This document shows, piece by piece, positions 1 through 7,131 of a stretch of DNA of 10,390 nucleotides. The translations under genes were made by a program, and so were the position numbers. How positions within the stretch are numbered: the stretch's first letter is position 1; every line of letters begins with the position of its first letter. The notes below the pieces were generated by a model. It ran no database searches and was not told where the DNA came from. It saw only the letters and a program-made list of their open reading frames with translations. Origin of the DNA: an uncultured Eubacteriales bacterium (GTDB taxonomy: Bacteria; Bacillota; Clostridia; Lachnospirales; Lachnospiraceae); contig ONXW01000098.1 in the NCBI GenBank assembly GCA_900321915.1, positions 1-10,390 of the forward strand, given 5' to 3'.

Positions 1-146
1 GCGCTCTCGTGGCCGTCGCCGGGGGCGCGGATGAGCCTCACATCCTCGATCTCGTCAAAGACCGAGGTTGTGAAGACGGAGAATTCCGTTGCCTTTCCGA
101 AATCGGGGGCGATGTCACTGCCGTTTACGGGTACCGCGATGATCAT
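1..146 (-). CDS. NifB/NifX-family iron-molybdenum cofactor-binding domain protein (partial, N-terminal 48 residues)
   Basis: An open frame starts at ATG 146-144 and runs off the left edge without a stop. The visible protein begins MIIAVPVNGSDIAPDFGKAT and continues to ...RAPGDGHES. This resembles the start of the dinitrogenase iron-molybdenum cofactor (NifX/NifB C-terminal) domain: a first strand of the form IAVPV, a short loop, an (H/D)FG-(K/R) turn near residue 16, and a Pro-Gly-x-G-H stretch at about residues 42-46. Family members are small proteins of about 100-130 residues thought to bind or carry Fe-S/Mo clusters; many occur in anaerobes without nitrogenase. An AGAAAGGA ribosome binding site lies about 8 bases upstream. 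The gene begins 27 bases after the stop of the potC-potD fusion on the same strand, so it may be co-transcribed, but no functional link to polyamine uptake is evident. The family call rests on a short fragment. Confidence 0.55.
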   Translation of the reverse strand, partial: MIIAVPVNGSDIAPDFGKATEFSVFTTSVFDEIEDVRLIRAPGDGHES

Positions 147-173
147 GGGGAAATCCTTTCTCCCGGCTGCGGG

Positions 174-2114
174 TTAATCTGATTTCACTTCTTTCCAGAG
201 CTCGTTGTAGAAGTTGTCGGCATCGCTGCCGAGATAGTTGAATACTTCGCTCTTGTCACCCAGGTCCTCCGCATCCGGGAAGAGGGCTTTGTTCTCCTGG
301 AGCTCCTCGTCCAGCATGTCAAAGGTGCCGGTGTTCGGTGTGGAGTAGGTGATATACTCAAAGTTCCGGAGGGCAATGTCCGGGCGGCAGAGGAAATCAA
401 TCCACAGCTCGGCGTTGCGCTTATTTTTGGCCTCCCTGGGGATGACCCAGGAATCCAGCCAGAGGTTGGTTCCCTCCTCGGGGATGACATACTCCAGGGT
501 GTAGCCCAGATCCTGGGCGGCCACTTCCTCCTGGATATAGAGCATCTCGCCGGAGTATACGACGGCCACGGCGGCTTCGCCGCCGATCATCTTGTCGCGG
601 GCCTGGTCGACCACGTAGGCCTGTACCAGGGGCTTCTGGTCGATGAGAAGGCGCTTGGCTGCTTCCAGCTCGTTGACGTCCGTGGAGTTCATGGAATAGC
701 CCAGCATTTTCAGGGTTACCATGAAAGCGTCGCGGACGCTGTCCTGCATGAGGATTTCGCCCTTATAGCGCGGATCCCAGAGATCTTCCCATTTTGTGGG
801 CGGATCGACGCCGAGCTCCTCAATCAGCTTGGTGTTGTACAGGATGCCCACCGTGCCCCAGGTGTAGGGGACAGAGTAGCGGTTCTGCGGGTCAAATGCC
901 TTGGACATCTCGATGTAGCGGTCGCCGATGTACTTGTAGTTCGGGACATTCTCAAAATCGATCTCCGTCAGGAGGTCATTCTCTATCATCTTCTGGATCA
1001 TGTAATCCGACGGGCAGACCACGTCATAGTTGACGGCGCCGGCCTCGATGATGGGGTACATTTCCTCGTTGGTCTCAAACATGTCGTAGGTGACATGGAT
1101 GCCGGTTTCCTTTTCAAAGTCCTCAATGACGGATTCATCGATGTATTCGCCCCAGTTGAAGACGTAGAGTTCATTCGAGTGCTCCGCGTTGTAGCGCATA
1201 AATGTGCTGGCGCCGGCGACGATCAGGATAAAGGACGCCGCCACGGCGAGGATTGCCTTGCGGAGGTTCGTGCTGCGCTTGCGCTTCGCGGCGAGGGCCG
1301 CCACCTCCTGGCTGTTCATCCGGGAGATTTTCTCCTTCGACTCCTGCGGCGTGAAATTGGTGATGACCAGAAGCACCAGGACTGTCACGAAGATTACGCT
1401 GGAAAGGGCGTACATCGTCGGGTTGATGCCCCGGCGCACCTCGCTGTAGATGAGGGTGGACAGGGTGTCGATGCCCGCGCCGCGGCAGAAGTGGGTGATG
1501 ATAAAGTCATCCAGCGACATGGTGAAGGCCATGAGGAAGCCGGAGAGGACGCCCGGCAGGATGTCCGGGAACACCACCTTGAAAAATGCCTGCATCGGGT
1601 TTGCCCCCAGGTCCAGGGCCGCCTCGTAGGCGCTGCGGCTGGTCTGCTTGAGTTTTGGCATGACGCTCAAGAGGACATAGGGCACATTAAACGTAATGTG
1701 GGCAAAAAGGACTGTCTTGAAGCCCAGGGAAATGCCGAAGGCGATAAATGCCAGCATCAGGGAGATACCGGTCACGATATCGGAATTCAGCATCGGGATG
1801 TTGTTCACTGCCATGACGACATTGCGGGGCAGCTGTTTCATGCTGCGGATGCCGATGGCCGCCGCCGTGCCGAGGATCGTGGCCACCAGGGCCGAGATCA
1901 GGGCGATAAGCAGCGTATTGTTGAGGGCCCGCATGATGGCGGCGTTGGTGAACATCCCGGAGTACCACTTCGTGGTGAAACCGGCCCACACGGTGCGGGA
2001 CTTTGTGTTGTTGAAGGACAGCACGATCATGGTAAAGATCGGCGCGTAGAGGAAAATGACGATCAGTGCCAGGTAGAAATCCTGGAAAAACTGTCTCAGG
2101 GAATAGCGTTTCAT
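174..2114 (-). CDS. potCD: Fused spermidine/putrescine ABC transporter permease and substrate-binding protein (PotC-PotD)
   Basis: This 646-residue protein joins two transporter parts that are separate in E. coli. Residues 1-255 are a PotC-type permease with about six membrane segments (12-34, 66-90, 111-153, 185-207, 236-252) and the EAA loop at 164-188 (EAALDLGANP...) that docks to the ATPase. Residues 256-285 are a charged, KRKR-containing linker, probably cytoplasmic. Residues 287-305 form an extra hydrophobic segment that would carry the chain back across the membrane. Residues 316-646 are a PotD-type binding protein: NWGEYI (320-325), PSDY (368-371), W552 and D554 in WLDSW, and TYSTPN (589-594) match known PotD ligand-site positions. 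No lipobox cysteine is present, so the receptor is held by a membrane helix instead of a lipid. The length equals PotC plus PotD, which argues against a sequencing artefact. The start overlaps the potB stop by one base (TGATG), with AAGGAGG 12 bases upstream. Its substrate is inferred to be polyamine. Confidence 0.93.
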   Translation of the reverse strand: MKRYSLRQFFQDFYLALIVIFLYAPIFTMIVLSFNNTKSRTVWAGFTTKWYSGMFTNAAIMRALNNTLLIALISALVATILGTAAAIGIRSMKQLPRNVVMAVNNIPMLNSDIVTGISLMLAFIAFGISLGFKTVLFAHITFNVPYVLLSVMPKLKQTSRSAYEAALDLGANPMQAFFKVVFPDILPGVLSGFLMAFTMSLDDFIITHFCRGAGIDTLSTLIYSEVRRGINPTMYALSSVIFVTVLVLLVITNFTPQESKEKISRMNSQEVAALAAKRKRSTNLRKAILAVAASFILIVAGASTFMRYNAEHSNELYVFNWGEYIDESVIEDFEKETGIHVTYDMFETNEEMYPIIEAGAVNYDVVCPSDYMIQKMIENDLLTEIDFENVPNYKYIGDRYIEMSKAFDPQNRYSVPYTWGTVGILYNTKLIEELGVDPPTKWEDLWDPRYKGEILMQDSVRDAFMVTLKMLGYSMNSTDVNELEAAKRLLIDQKPLVQAYVVDQARDKMIGGEAAVAVVYSGEMLYIQEEVAAQDLGYTLEYVIPEEGTNLWLDSWVIPREAKNKRNAELWIDFLCRPDIALRNFEYITYSTPNTGTFDMLDEELQENKALFPDAEDLGDKSEVFNYLGSDADNFYNELWKEVKSD

Positions 2115-2938
2115 CAGAATGCAGCGCCTCCTTCCCCGTCTTTGTCATAGCGGTTGACCAGCGCCATGGACAGAAGGATGAAGACCATGAGCACCAGGGA
2201 GAGGCCGGAACCCAGGTTCCAGTTGCTGCCCTTGGTAAATTCCTGGTCAATGATATTGCCGATGAGCATAATCTTGCTGCCGCCCAGGAGGTTCGAGATG
2301 ACGAAGGTGGTGAGCGCCGGGACGAACACCATGGTGATGCCGCTGATGACGCCGGGGACACTCAGGGGGAACCAGATGTGCAGCAGGGTCTGGAGGCTGT
2401 TTGCCCCGAGATCCCGGGCCGCGTTGATGGTCTCGTCGCTGATCTTCTCCAGGACACTGTAGATGGGCAGGATCATAAAGGGCAGGAAGTTGTAGACCAT
2501 GCCCAGGACGATGGCGCCCGGTGTGTTGATAATAGTGATGTTCGGCAGGTGAAGCGCCGAGAGGACGCCGTTGATGACGCCGTTTTTCTCCAGAAGGGTC
2601 TGCCAGGCCATGGTCCGGAGAAGGAAATTCATCCACATGGGGAGGATGAAGACGAATACCATGAAGCTTCCGCTGGAAATGCCGCGGCGCCGGAGAATCA
2701 TGGCCAGCGGGTAGGAGATTACCAGGCAGATGACCGTGCTGATGGCGGAGAGCCCCAGGGACAGAAGCAGCGCTTTCATGTGCTCGGGGGTGCTCATGGC
2801 GACGATATTGTCAATGGTAGGTGAACCGTTTTTATCTGTCAGTCCGTAGACTACAATCAGCAGGAGCGGAATAATGGTGAATCCGATCATCCAGATGATG
2901 TAGGGGGCGGCCAGCAGTTTTTTCAGATTGTTGTTCAA
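2114..2938 (-). CDS. potB: Spermidine/putrescine ABC transporter permease PotB
   Basis: This is an integral membrane permease that pairs with the PotC half of the downstream fusion to form the translocation path. It has about six hydrophobic segments and a typical EAA loop (NAARDLGANSLQTLLHIWFP, residues 172-191 from the TTG start). I chose the TTG at 2938-2936 as the start because a near-perfect ribosome binding site (AAAGGAGGT, 2955-2947) lies 8 bases before it. The product then begins (M)NNNLKKLLAAPYIIW, the short N-terminus expected before the first membrane segment. A longer in-frame ATG at 2968 would add ten residues and overlap the potA stop by one base (TAATG), but it has no good ribosome binding site and its extra codons contain the Shine-Dalgarno sequence itself. 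From the TTG start the product is about 274 residues, normal for the family. Its stop overlaps the next gene by one base, suggesting translational coupling. Confidence 0.92.
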   Translation of the reverse strand: MNNNLKKLLAAPYIIWMIGFTIIPLLLIVVYGLTDKNGSPTIDNIVAMSTPEHMKALLLSLGLSAISTVICLVISYPLAMILRRRGISSGSFMVFVFILPMWMNFLLRTMAWQTLLEKNGVINGVLSALHLPNITIINTPGAIVLGMVYNFLPFMILPIYSVLEKISDETINAARDLGANSLQTLLHIWFPLSVPGVISGITMVFVPALTTFVISNLLGGSKIMLIGNIIDQEFTKGSNWNLGSGLSLVLMVFILLSMALVNRYDKDGEGGAAF

Positions 2939-2946
2939 TGAACCGT

Positions 2947-2955
2947 ACCTCCTTT
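2947..2955 (-). promoter_or_regulatory. Ribosome binding site that decides the potB start
   Basis: AAAGGAGGT reads on the minus strand from 2955 to 2947. It is followed by an 8-base spacer and then TTG at 2938-2936, in frame with potB. The upstream in-frame ATG at 2968 lacks a comparable site at proper spacing. This favours TTG initiation of potB. Confidence 0.7.
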
Positions 2956-2967
2956 GCGGGAAATCCA

Positions 2968-4068
2968 TTATACGGGCAAATGCTCACTCTCCGCCTCAAG
3001 GGCGCTGACAGCCTGCTCGTCCTCGGATTCCGGCTTGTTCATGATCTGGATATCGAAGGGATCTACGCGGATGCCGACCTTCTGGCCCACCGGGAACATG
3101 TCGGTGGAGTGCACCAGCCACTCGAAACCGTCGGGTGAGGTGACTTCCATCTCGTAGTGGACGCCCTTGAAGATCAGGTGGGTCACCGTTCCGGTGATGG
3201 AGCCTTCTTCCGGCTTCACCAGGTCGATGTCCTCGGGGCGGATCACCACGTCCACAGGGGTATTGTTGCCGAAGCCCTTGTCCACGCAGGGGAATTTGCA
3301 GCCGAAGATCTCCACCAGCTCATCCCGGATCATGGTGGCGCTGATGATGTTGCTCTCGCCGATAAAGTCGGCGACGAAAGCATTTTCCGGCTCATTGTAG
3401 ATCTGTTCCGGGGAACCCATCTGCTGGATGTAGCCCTGGTTCATGACGACGACGGTGTCGCTCATGGTGAGGGCCTCCTCCTGGTCGTGGGTGACGTAGA
3501 TAAAGGTGATGCCGAGCTCATTCTTCAGCCGGATCAGCTCGTACTGCATGTCCTGGCGCAGCTTCAGGTCCAGGGCGCCCAGGGGCTCGTCCAGGAGCAG
3601 GAGCTTCGGCTCATTCACGATGGCCCTGGCGATGGCGATTCGCTGCTGCTGGCCGCCGGAGAGGGAATCCACCGTCCGGTCCTCGAAGCCCTTGAGGTTT
3701 ACCAGCTTCAGGGCGTACTTTATCTTGTCATTGATATAGGATTTCGGCTTGTTTTTGATCTTCAGGCCGAAGGCGATATTCTCGGAAATGCTCATGTGAG
3801 GGAAGAGGGCGTATTTCTGGAATACCGTATTCAGCTGCCTTTTGTTGGGCGGGAGGTTGGTAATGTCCTGACCGTCGAAGATAACCCGGCCTTTGTCCGG
3901 CGTTTCAAACCCTCCGATGATTCGGAGCGTCGTGGTCTTGCCGCAGCCGGAGGGTCCCAGCAGCGTGACGAAGGAATTCGGTTTGACGGAGAGATTCAGG
4001 TCGTCGAGGACAATGTCGCCGTCGTAACTCTTGGTGATGTGTTCCAGTTCAATCAGGTTCTGGTTCAT
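2968..4068 (-). CDS. potA: Spermidine/putrescine ABC transporter ATP-binding protein PotA
   Basis: This 366-residue cytoplasmic ATPase energises the PotB/PotC channel. The nucleotide-binding domain (about 5-240) shows Walker [10 protein letters not shown] (38-46), Q-loop Gln84, signature LSGGQQQR (136-143), Walker B LLLLDEP (156-162) and switch His194 in THDQEEA. The C-terminal part (about 270-340, beginning [13 protein letters not shown]) is a TOBE domain, the regulatory or substrate-sensing fold of the PotA/MalK branch. An acidic tail of about 20 residues (PESEDEQ...) follows. The length is normal for PotA (about 360-380). ATG 4068 is preceded by AAGGGGG with a 7-base spacer. The gene follows the regulator after 22 bases and precedes potB, as expected for one operon. 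Substrate specificity cannot be read from the ATPase alone; the neighbouring PotD domain supports polyamines. Confidence 0.95.
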   Translation of the reverse strand: MNQNLIELEHITKSYDGDIVLDDLNLSVKPNSFVTLLGPSGCGKTTTLRIIGGFETPDKGRVIFDGQDITNLPPNKRQLNTVFQKYALFPHMSISENIAFGLKIKNKPKSYINDKIKYALKLVNLKGFEDRTVDSLSGGQQQRIAIARAIVNEPKLLLLDEPLGALDLKLRQDMQYELIRLKNELGITFIYVTHDQEEALTMSDTVVVMNQGYIQQMGSPEQIYNEPENAFVADFIGESNIISATMIRDELVEIFGCKFPCVDKGFGNNTPVDVVIRPEDIDLVKPEEGSITGTVTHLIFKGVHYEMEVTSPDGFEWLVHSTDMFPVGQKVGIRVDPFDIQIMNKPESEDEQAVSALEAESEHLPV

Positions 4069-4090
4069 TTCAAATCCCCCTTAGGATGGT

Positions 4091-4624
4091 TTAAAAGCTG
4101 GGCGGTGAGCTGACCCAGAGGATCAGCGCGCCGGACCGGCTGGAAAGACTGTGGCGCTTATCGCTGGAATAGTAGAAGGATTCCCCCTTCTTTGCCCGGT
4201 AGGTGTGGTTTCCGAGGTGGATGTCCACACTGCCCCGCAGCACATATCCGAATTCCTCCCCCTCATGGGGATTGTCGGGATACGTGGATCCGCCGGGCGC
4301 GATGGTGAGCCGGATAGGCTCCATCATATGCTTCTGGGCGTTTGGTATGATCCATTCGATGGTATTCTTCAGGGTCTCGTCTTCCTTGACAAAATAATCT
4401 TCGTCGCCGAAGACCACCGGGTCCTCCGGCTCCTCACTGAAAAACTCCCCCAGGGTCATGCCCAGGCACTGGAGGATATCTGTGAGCGTCGAGATGGAAG
4501 GAGAAGTCAGATCCCGCTCCAGCTGGGAAATGAAGCCTTTCGAGAGTTCTGTGCGGTCCGCAAGCTCTTCCTGGGTCAGTCCCATAAGGATTCGTTGTCG
4601 TTTAAGTTTTTCTCCGATTTGCAC
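4091..4624 (-). CDS. XRE-family HTH regulator with C-terminal cupin domain, probable regulator of the pot operon
   Basis: This is a 177-residue transcription factor in two parts. Residues 5-62 form an XRE/Cro-type helix-turn-helix (GLTQEELADRTELSKGFISQ, then LERDLTSPSISTL). Residues about 104-172 form a small cupin barrel with the motif PHEGEEFGYVLRG (119-131) and a second-motif His158 (DKRHSL). Proteins of this design, including PuuR-type regulators, bind small metabolites in the cupin and often control the adjacent transport or catabolic genes. It is the first gene of the operon, 22 bases ahead of potA, so a polyamine-responsive autorepressor is the likely role; this is inference from context. 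The start is GTG at 4624-4622, preceded by AGGAGG (4636-4631) with a 6-base spacer. Two palindromic elements in its leader are candidate operators. Confidence 0.88.
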   Translation of the reverse strand: MQIGEKLKRQRILMGLTQEELADRTELSKGFISQLERDLTSPSISTLTDILQCLGMTLGEFFSEEPEDPVVFGDEDYFVKEDETLKNTIEWIIPNAQKHMMEPIRLTIAPGGSTYPDNPHEGEEFGYVLRGSVDIHLGNHTYRAKKGESFYYSSDKRHSLSSRSGALILWVSSPPSF

Positions 4625-4649
4625 GGGAAGCCTCCTGTATTAAAGATAA

Positions 4650-4664
4650 TAAACTGAAAGTTTA
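4650..4664. promoter_or_regulatory. Candidate operator palindrome 1 (TAAACT-GAA-AGTTTA)
   Basis: This is a perfect inverted repeat with 6-base arms and a 3-base spacer in an AT-rich leader within otherwise GC-rich DNA. It lies about 55-70 bases downstream of the predicted start of the leftward transcript and just upstream of the regulator's ribosome binding site. It shares half-sites (ATAATAAAC and AAAGTTTAG) with the second element at 4698-4716. Binding by the adjacent XRE-cupin protein is inferred. Confidence 0.5.
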
Positions 4665-4697
4665 GCATTGCTGAAGGAAATATTTTTCTAATCAAAA

Positions 4698-4716
4698 AGT
4701 TTAGAAATAATAAACA
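4698..4716. promoter_or_regulatory. Candidate operator palindrome 2 (GTTTA-7-TAAAC)
   Basis: AGTTTA and TAAACA half-sites face each other across a 7-base spacer, giving 5-base perfect arms (4699-4703 and 4711-4715). The element would cover about +5 to +23 of the leftward transcript, a position where a bound repressor would block transcription. The same two half-sites occur in the opposite order in palindrome 1. Confidence 0.5.
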
Positions 4717-4726
4717 CGCTGGAACC

Positions 4727-4754
4727 ATTATAACTGATACAACCATCCTGTCAA
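4727..4754 (-). promoter_or_regulatory. Sigma-A-type promoter of the pot operon
   Basis: On the minus strand, TTGACA (4754-4749) and TATAAT (4732-4727) are separated by 16 bases. Both hexamers match the vegetative consensus exactly. The transcript would start near 4720, giving a leader of about 95 bases before the regulator's GTG. Strong core elements followed by operator-like palindromes suit a strong, repressed promoter. Confidence 0.8.
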
Positions 4755-4773
4755 TAGCGAATTCTGCGGGCTC

Positions 4774-4802
4774 TTGCGGGGGGTGCTCCAATTGATTATA
4801 AT
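4774..4802 (+). promoter_or_regulatory. Sigma-A-type promoter of the AlgX-like lipoprotein gene
   Basis: TTGCGG (4774-4779) and a perfect TATAAT (4797-4802) are spaced by 17 bases. The transcript would begin near 4809, about 23 bases before the ATG at 4832. It diverges from the pot promoter, the two -35 elements being about 20 bases apart. The -35 is only partly consensus. Confidence 0.6.
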
Positions 4803-4831
4803 GGAAGCAATAAATCAGATGGGAGAATGCT

Positions 4832-5953
4832 ATGAAGCGGAGAATAACAGCGGTCCTGCTGGCGGCGGGGCTGATATTTACAGCGGCGGGATGCGGGGGC
4901 GCCTCCCCGGCGGAAGCGGGAACCGCGCCTGCGGCGGCAGCGCAGGCACAGGCCGCAGAAAAGCAGGAAAATGCGGCAAAACAGCGGGATAAAGACCTGG
5001 CAGGCGTCAATGTGCGCGGCGATACAGTGATTATTTCGGACCATCATCCGTGGCTCTTTTTCTGCGGGAATGACGGGCAGCCGCTGGAGACCTACCAGCG
5101 GACAAACCTGTTTTCCGAAGAAGAGCTGTCGCGGATCGGAGAAAATATTCACAACCTCGCGGATGACCTCTCTTCGGTGGGGACGAAGTTTGTTCTTTTT
5201 ATCCCGCCGATGAAGGAGGAGGTCTATCCGGAATGGATGCCGGCCTCCATCCCCGTACAGGCCAACGAGGGGCGGAGCATACAGCTGAAAAACTACATGC
5301 GGGAGCATTATCCGGATATCCCTGTGGTGTACCCGCTGGAGGAGCTCACTGCGGCGAAGGAACAGTATCCGGATATGAATCTCTATTACGAGGGCGACTG
5401 CCACTGGAACGAGATAGGCAGCCACGTCGGGATGGAGGCGCTCCTTTCTGAGATCGGGAAAATGACCGGCCATCCCTATGAAGCCCATTATAAAGCCTTT
5501 GAGGAGACGGATGTAAAGATCGCCGGCGACCTGCAGACGCTGGTGGAGCTGGGAGATGAATATCTCTCCACCACCTACCGGACGGGGGAGCTGACCGGTT
5601 ATACGATAACGGAGCAGACCGCGAAGACGGAGGAGGAATTCGCCGCCATGGTCACAGCGGGCCAGAATCCGGATATTCCGGTGCGCAAGTTCCTGATGGT
5701 GAAGGAATTCGCCGAAAACCCGGAGGCCAGGATGCCGGTCCGGACGTTTATCACCGGGGATTCCTTTATGCTGGGAATGGTTCCCTACGTGTTTGACGCA
5801 TTTCCGGAGACGGAAGCCTACAGCCGGTATTACCTCAATATGGACGCGGTGCTGGACATGGAGCCGGAGGTTTTTGTCTACGAGATCGCGGAGCGCTACC
5901 TCGGGGAGCTGGACATCATCCCGGGCTACAATACGGCGGCACTGCCGGAGTAA
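4832..5953 (+). CDS. AlgX/AlgJ-like (DHHW family) SGNH-type lipoprotein
   Basis: This is a 373-residue exported protein. The N-terminus is a lipoprotein signal: KRR, a hydrophobic stretch to residue 19, and a lipobox ending AAG-Cys21. An Ala/Glu/Gln-rich, low-complexity linker (about 22-50) follows. The remainder resembles the AlgX/AlgJ/DHHW group of SGNH-like polysaccharide O-acetyltransferases. HHPWLFF (71-77) corresponds to the family's GWLF motif, GDCHWNEIG (188-196) supplies the Asp189/His191 pair, and TGDSF (308-312) supplies the nucleophile Ser311. Family members act outside the membrane and usually take acetyl groups passed by a membrane-bound MBOAT protein; no such partner lies in this window. 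ATG 4832 follows GGGAG with a 6-base spacer. The acetylated target, presumably a cell-surface glycan, cannot be determined, and esterase activity is an alternative. Confidence 0.75.
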   Translation: MKRRITAVLLAAGLIFTAAGCGGASPAEAGTAPAAAAQAQAAEKQENAAKQRDKDLAGVNVRGDTVIISDHHPWLFFCGNDGQPLETYQRTNLFSEEELSRIGENIHNLADDLSSVGTKFVLFIPPMKEEVYPEWMPASIPVQANEGRSIQLKNYMREHYPDIPVVYPLEELTAAKEQYPDMNLYYEGDCHWNEIGSHVGMEALLSEIGKMTGHPYEAHYKAFEETDVKIAGDLQTLVELGDEYLSTTYRTGELTGYTITEQTAKTEEEFAAMVTAGQNPDIPVRKFLMVKEFAENPEARMPVRTFITGDSFMLGMVPYVFDAFPETEAYSRYYLNMDAVLDMEPEVFVYEIAERYLGELDIIPGYNTAALPE

Positions 5954-6024
5954 TCCATGTTGCGGGCGGAACGCTTGTGTGTTACATTGAAGACAGATTT
6001 GTGCATTCAGGCAGGAGGACTATG

Positions 6025-7095
6025 ATGCAGAAGAAATATATGGCATATGTCGGTTCCTATACCTATAACGGGAAAGCCAAAGGCATTACCGTGTATGATG
6101 TGAACACGGAAGACGGGAGTTTTGCGTACCGGGGAGAGGAAGAGGTGAATAATTCCTCTTATCTCTGCGTGTCTCACAGCGGAAAGTACCTGTATTCCAT
6201 CTCGGATGAGGGCGTTGTCTCCTTCAGGATCCGGAAGGACGGATCCCTTGCGCACATGAATAAAGTCAGTATCCAGGGCATGCGCGGCTGCCATATCGCC
6301 ACGGACCTGGAGGACAGATTTGTTTTTGTGTCCGGATACCATGACGGCAAGGAGACGGTGCTGAAGCTCCTGCCGGACGGGCAGGTCGGGGATATTGTCG
6401 AGGGCATTTACCATAAAGGCCTGGGAACCGTGGCGGAGAGGACCTTCCGGCCCCATGTGAGCTGCGGCGGCCTGACGCCTGACGGCCGTTTTGCCCTGGT
6501 AGCCGATCTGGGCCTTGACCAGGTCAAGATATACAGCTTCCGGGATGACGGAAAGATGTCCCTGGTGGACGCCATCCGCTGCGATATGCAGTCGGCCCCC
6601 AGCAAGTTTGTTTTCAGCGATGACGGCCGGTTCTTCTATCTTGTCTACGAGGTGAAGAACGTGGTCGATGTCTATGAGTACTCCTTCAGGGAGGGTTCCA
6701 GGGTGCCGGAATTTGAAAAGATCCAGACAGTCCCGACGACGGATCCCGCCTATTCCAGCCCGATGACGGCGACGGTGTCGGTGCGGCTTTCCCCGGATCC
6801 GGAGAACCTGCACCTGTACTGCAGCAATGCGGGGGATAATTCTATCGTTGTCTACAACCGGGATCCTGACACGGGCATCCTGAAGTTCCGGTGCTGCCTT
6901 CCCATCGGAGGGGAGTATCCCAAGGATGTGGGTGTGTTCCCGGATGGAAAGTATGTTGTGGCCGTGAATCACACGGGCAACAGCCTCACCTTTTTTGCGG
7001 TAGATTATGACAACGGGCTCCTGGTTATGAAGCACCGGGAAATCAAGGTCGCTGAGCCGAACTGCTGCGTCATTGTCCCGGTACCGGAAGAATAA
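6025..7095 (+). CDS. Lactonase family beta-propeller protein (6-phosphogluconolactonase-like)
   Basis: This is a 356-residue, probably cytoplasmic protein of the YbhE/Pgl lactonase family, in which characterised members hydrolyse 6-phosphogluconolactone in the oxidative pentose phosphate pathway. It shows the repeated blade pattern of a seven-bladed propeller: YVGSYT (8-13), LCVSHSGKYLYSI (47-59), RPHVSCGGLTPDGRFALVADLG (142-163, given here as RPH...DLG), FVFSDDGRFFYLVYE (195-209), VRLSPDPENLHLYCSN (253-268) and VGVFPDGKYVVAVNH (302-316). The usual PRH-type motif before blade 5 reads APSKF here, and the later PR reads PK, so two commonly conserved arginines are replaced and the substrate may differ. 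I chose ATG 6025 because AGGAGG (6013-6018) lies 6 bases before it; ATG 6022 is possible. It starts 71 bases after the lipoprotein gene, and no terminator is visible in that gap. Confidence 0.85.
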   Translation: MQKKYMAYVGSYTYNGKAKGITVYDVNTEDGSFAYRGEEEVNNSSYLCVSHSGKYLYSISDEGVVSFRIRKDGSLAHMNKVSIQGMRGCHIATDLEDRFVFVSGYHDGKETVLKLLPDGQVGDIVEGIYHKGLGTVAERTFRPHVSCGGLTPDGRFALVADLGLDQVKIYSFRDDGKMSLVDAIRCDMQSAPSKFVFSDDGRFFYLVYEVKNVVDVYEYSFREGSRVPEFEKIQTVPTTDPAYSSPMTATVSVRLSPDPENLHLYCSNAGDNSIVVYNRDPDTGILKFRCCLPIGGEYPKDVGVFPDGKYVVAVNHTGNSLTFFAVDYDNGLLVMKHREIKVAEPNCCVIVPVPEE

Positions 7096-7113
7096 CTACA
7101 GTGTGGGATGTCC

Positions 7114-7131
7114 CCCGCCTCTTAAGGCGGG
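7114..7131. repeat. Strong GC-rich hairpin between the lactonase gene and aroC
   Basis: CCCGCCT (7114-7120) and AGGCGGG (7125-7131) form a perfect 7-bp stem with a CTTA tetraloop. It lies 18 bases after the lactonase stop and 43 bases before the aroC ATG. No T-run follows on either strand, so it is not a typical intrinsic terminator. It is preceded by GGGATGTCCC (7105-7114), another short inverted repeat. It could be an mRNA processing or stability element, or a relic of a palindrome-ended element. Confidence 0.6.

Noticed and set aside
1095..2150. Plus-strand open frame of 351 codons opposite potCD and similar frames opposite potA (3157-4113) and the lactonase gene (6007-7035, minus)
   Set aside because: These are antisense frames kept open by GC-rich codon use. 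Their compositions (Asp, His, Gly, Gln or Arg rich) are not protein-like, and real genes occupy the other strand.
4576..5010. Minus-strand open frame spanning the divergent promoter region
   Set aside because: It covers both predicted promoters, the palindromes and the start of the lipoprotein gene, and has no ribosome binding site or recognisable domain.
5977..6024. Longer start for the lactonase at ATG 5977
   Set aside because: AGGAGG at 6013-6018 is placed for ATG 6025, and the additional residues lie before the conserved first strand KKYMAYVGSYT.
7114..7131. Intrinsic terminator after the lactonase gene
   Set aside because: The stem is strong, but no T-run follows on either strand, so standard intrinsic termination is not supported.
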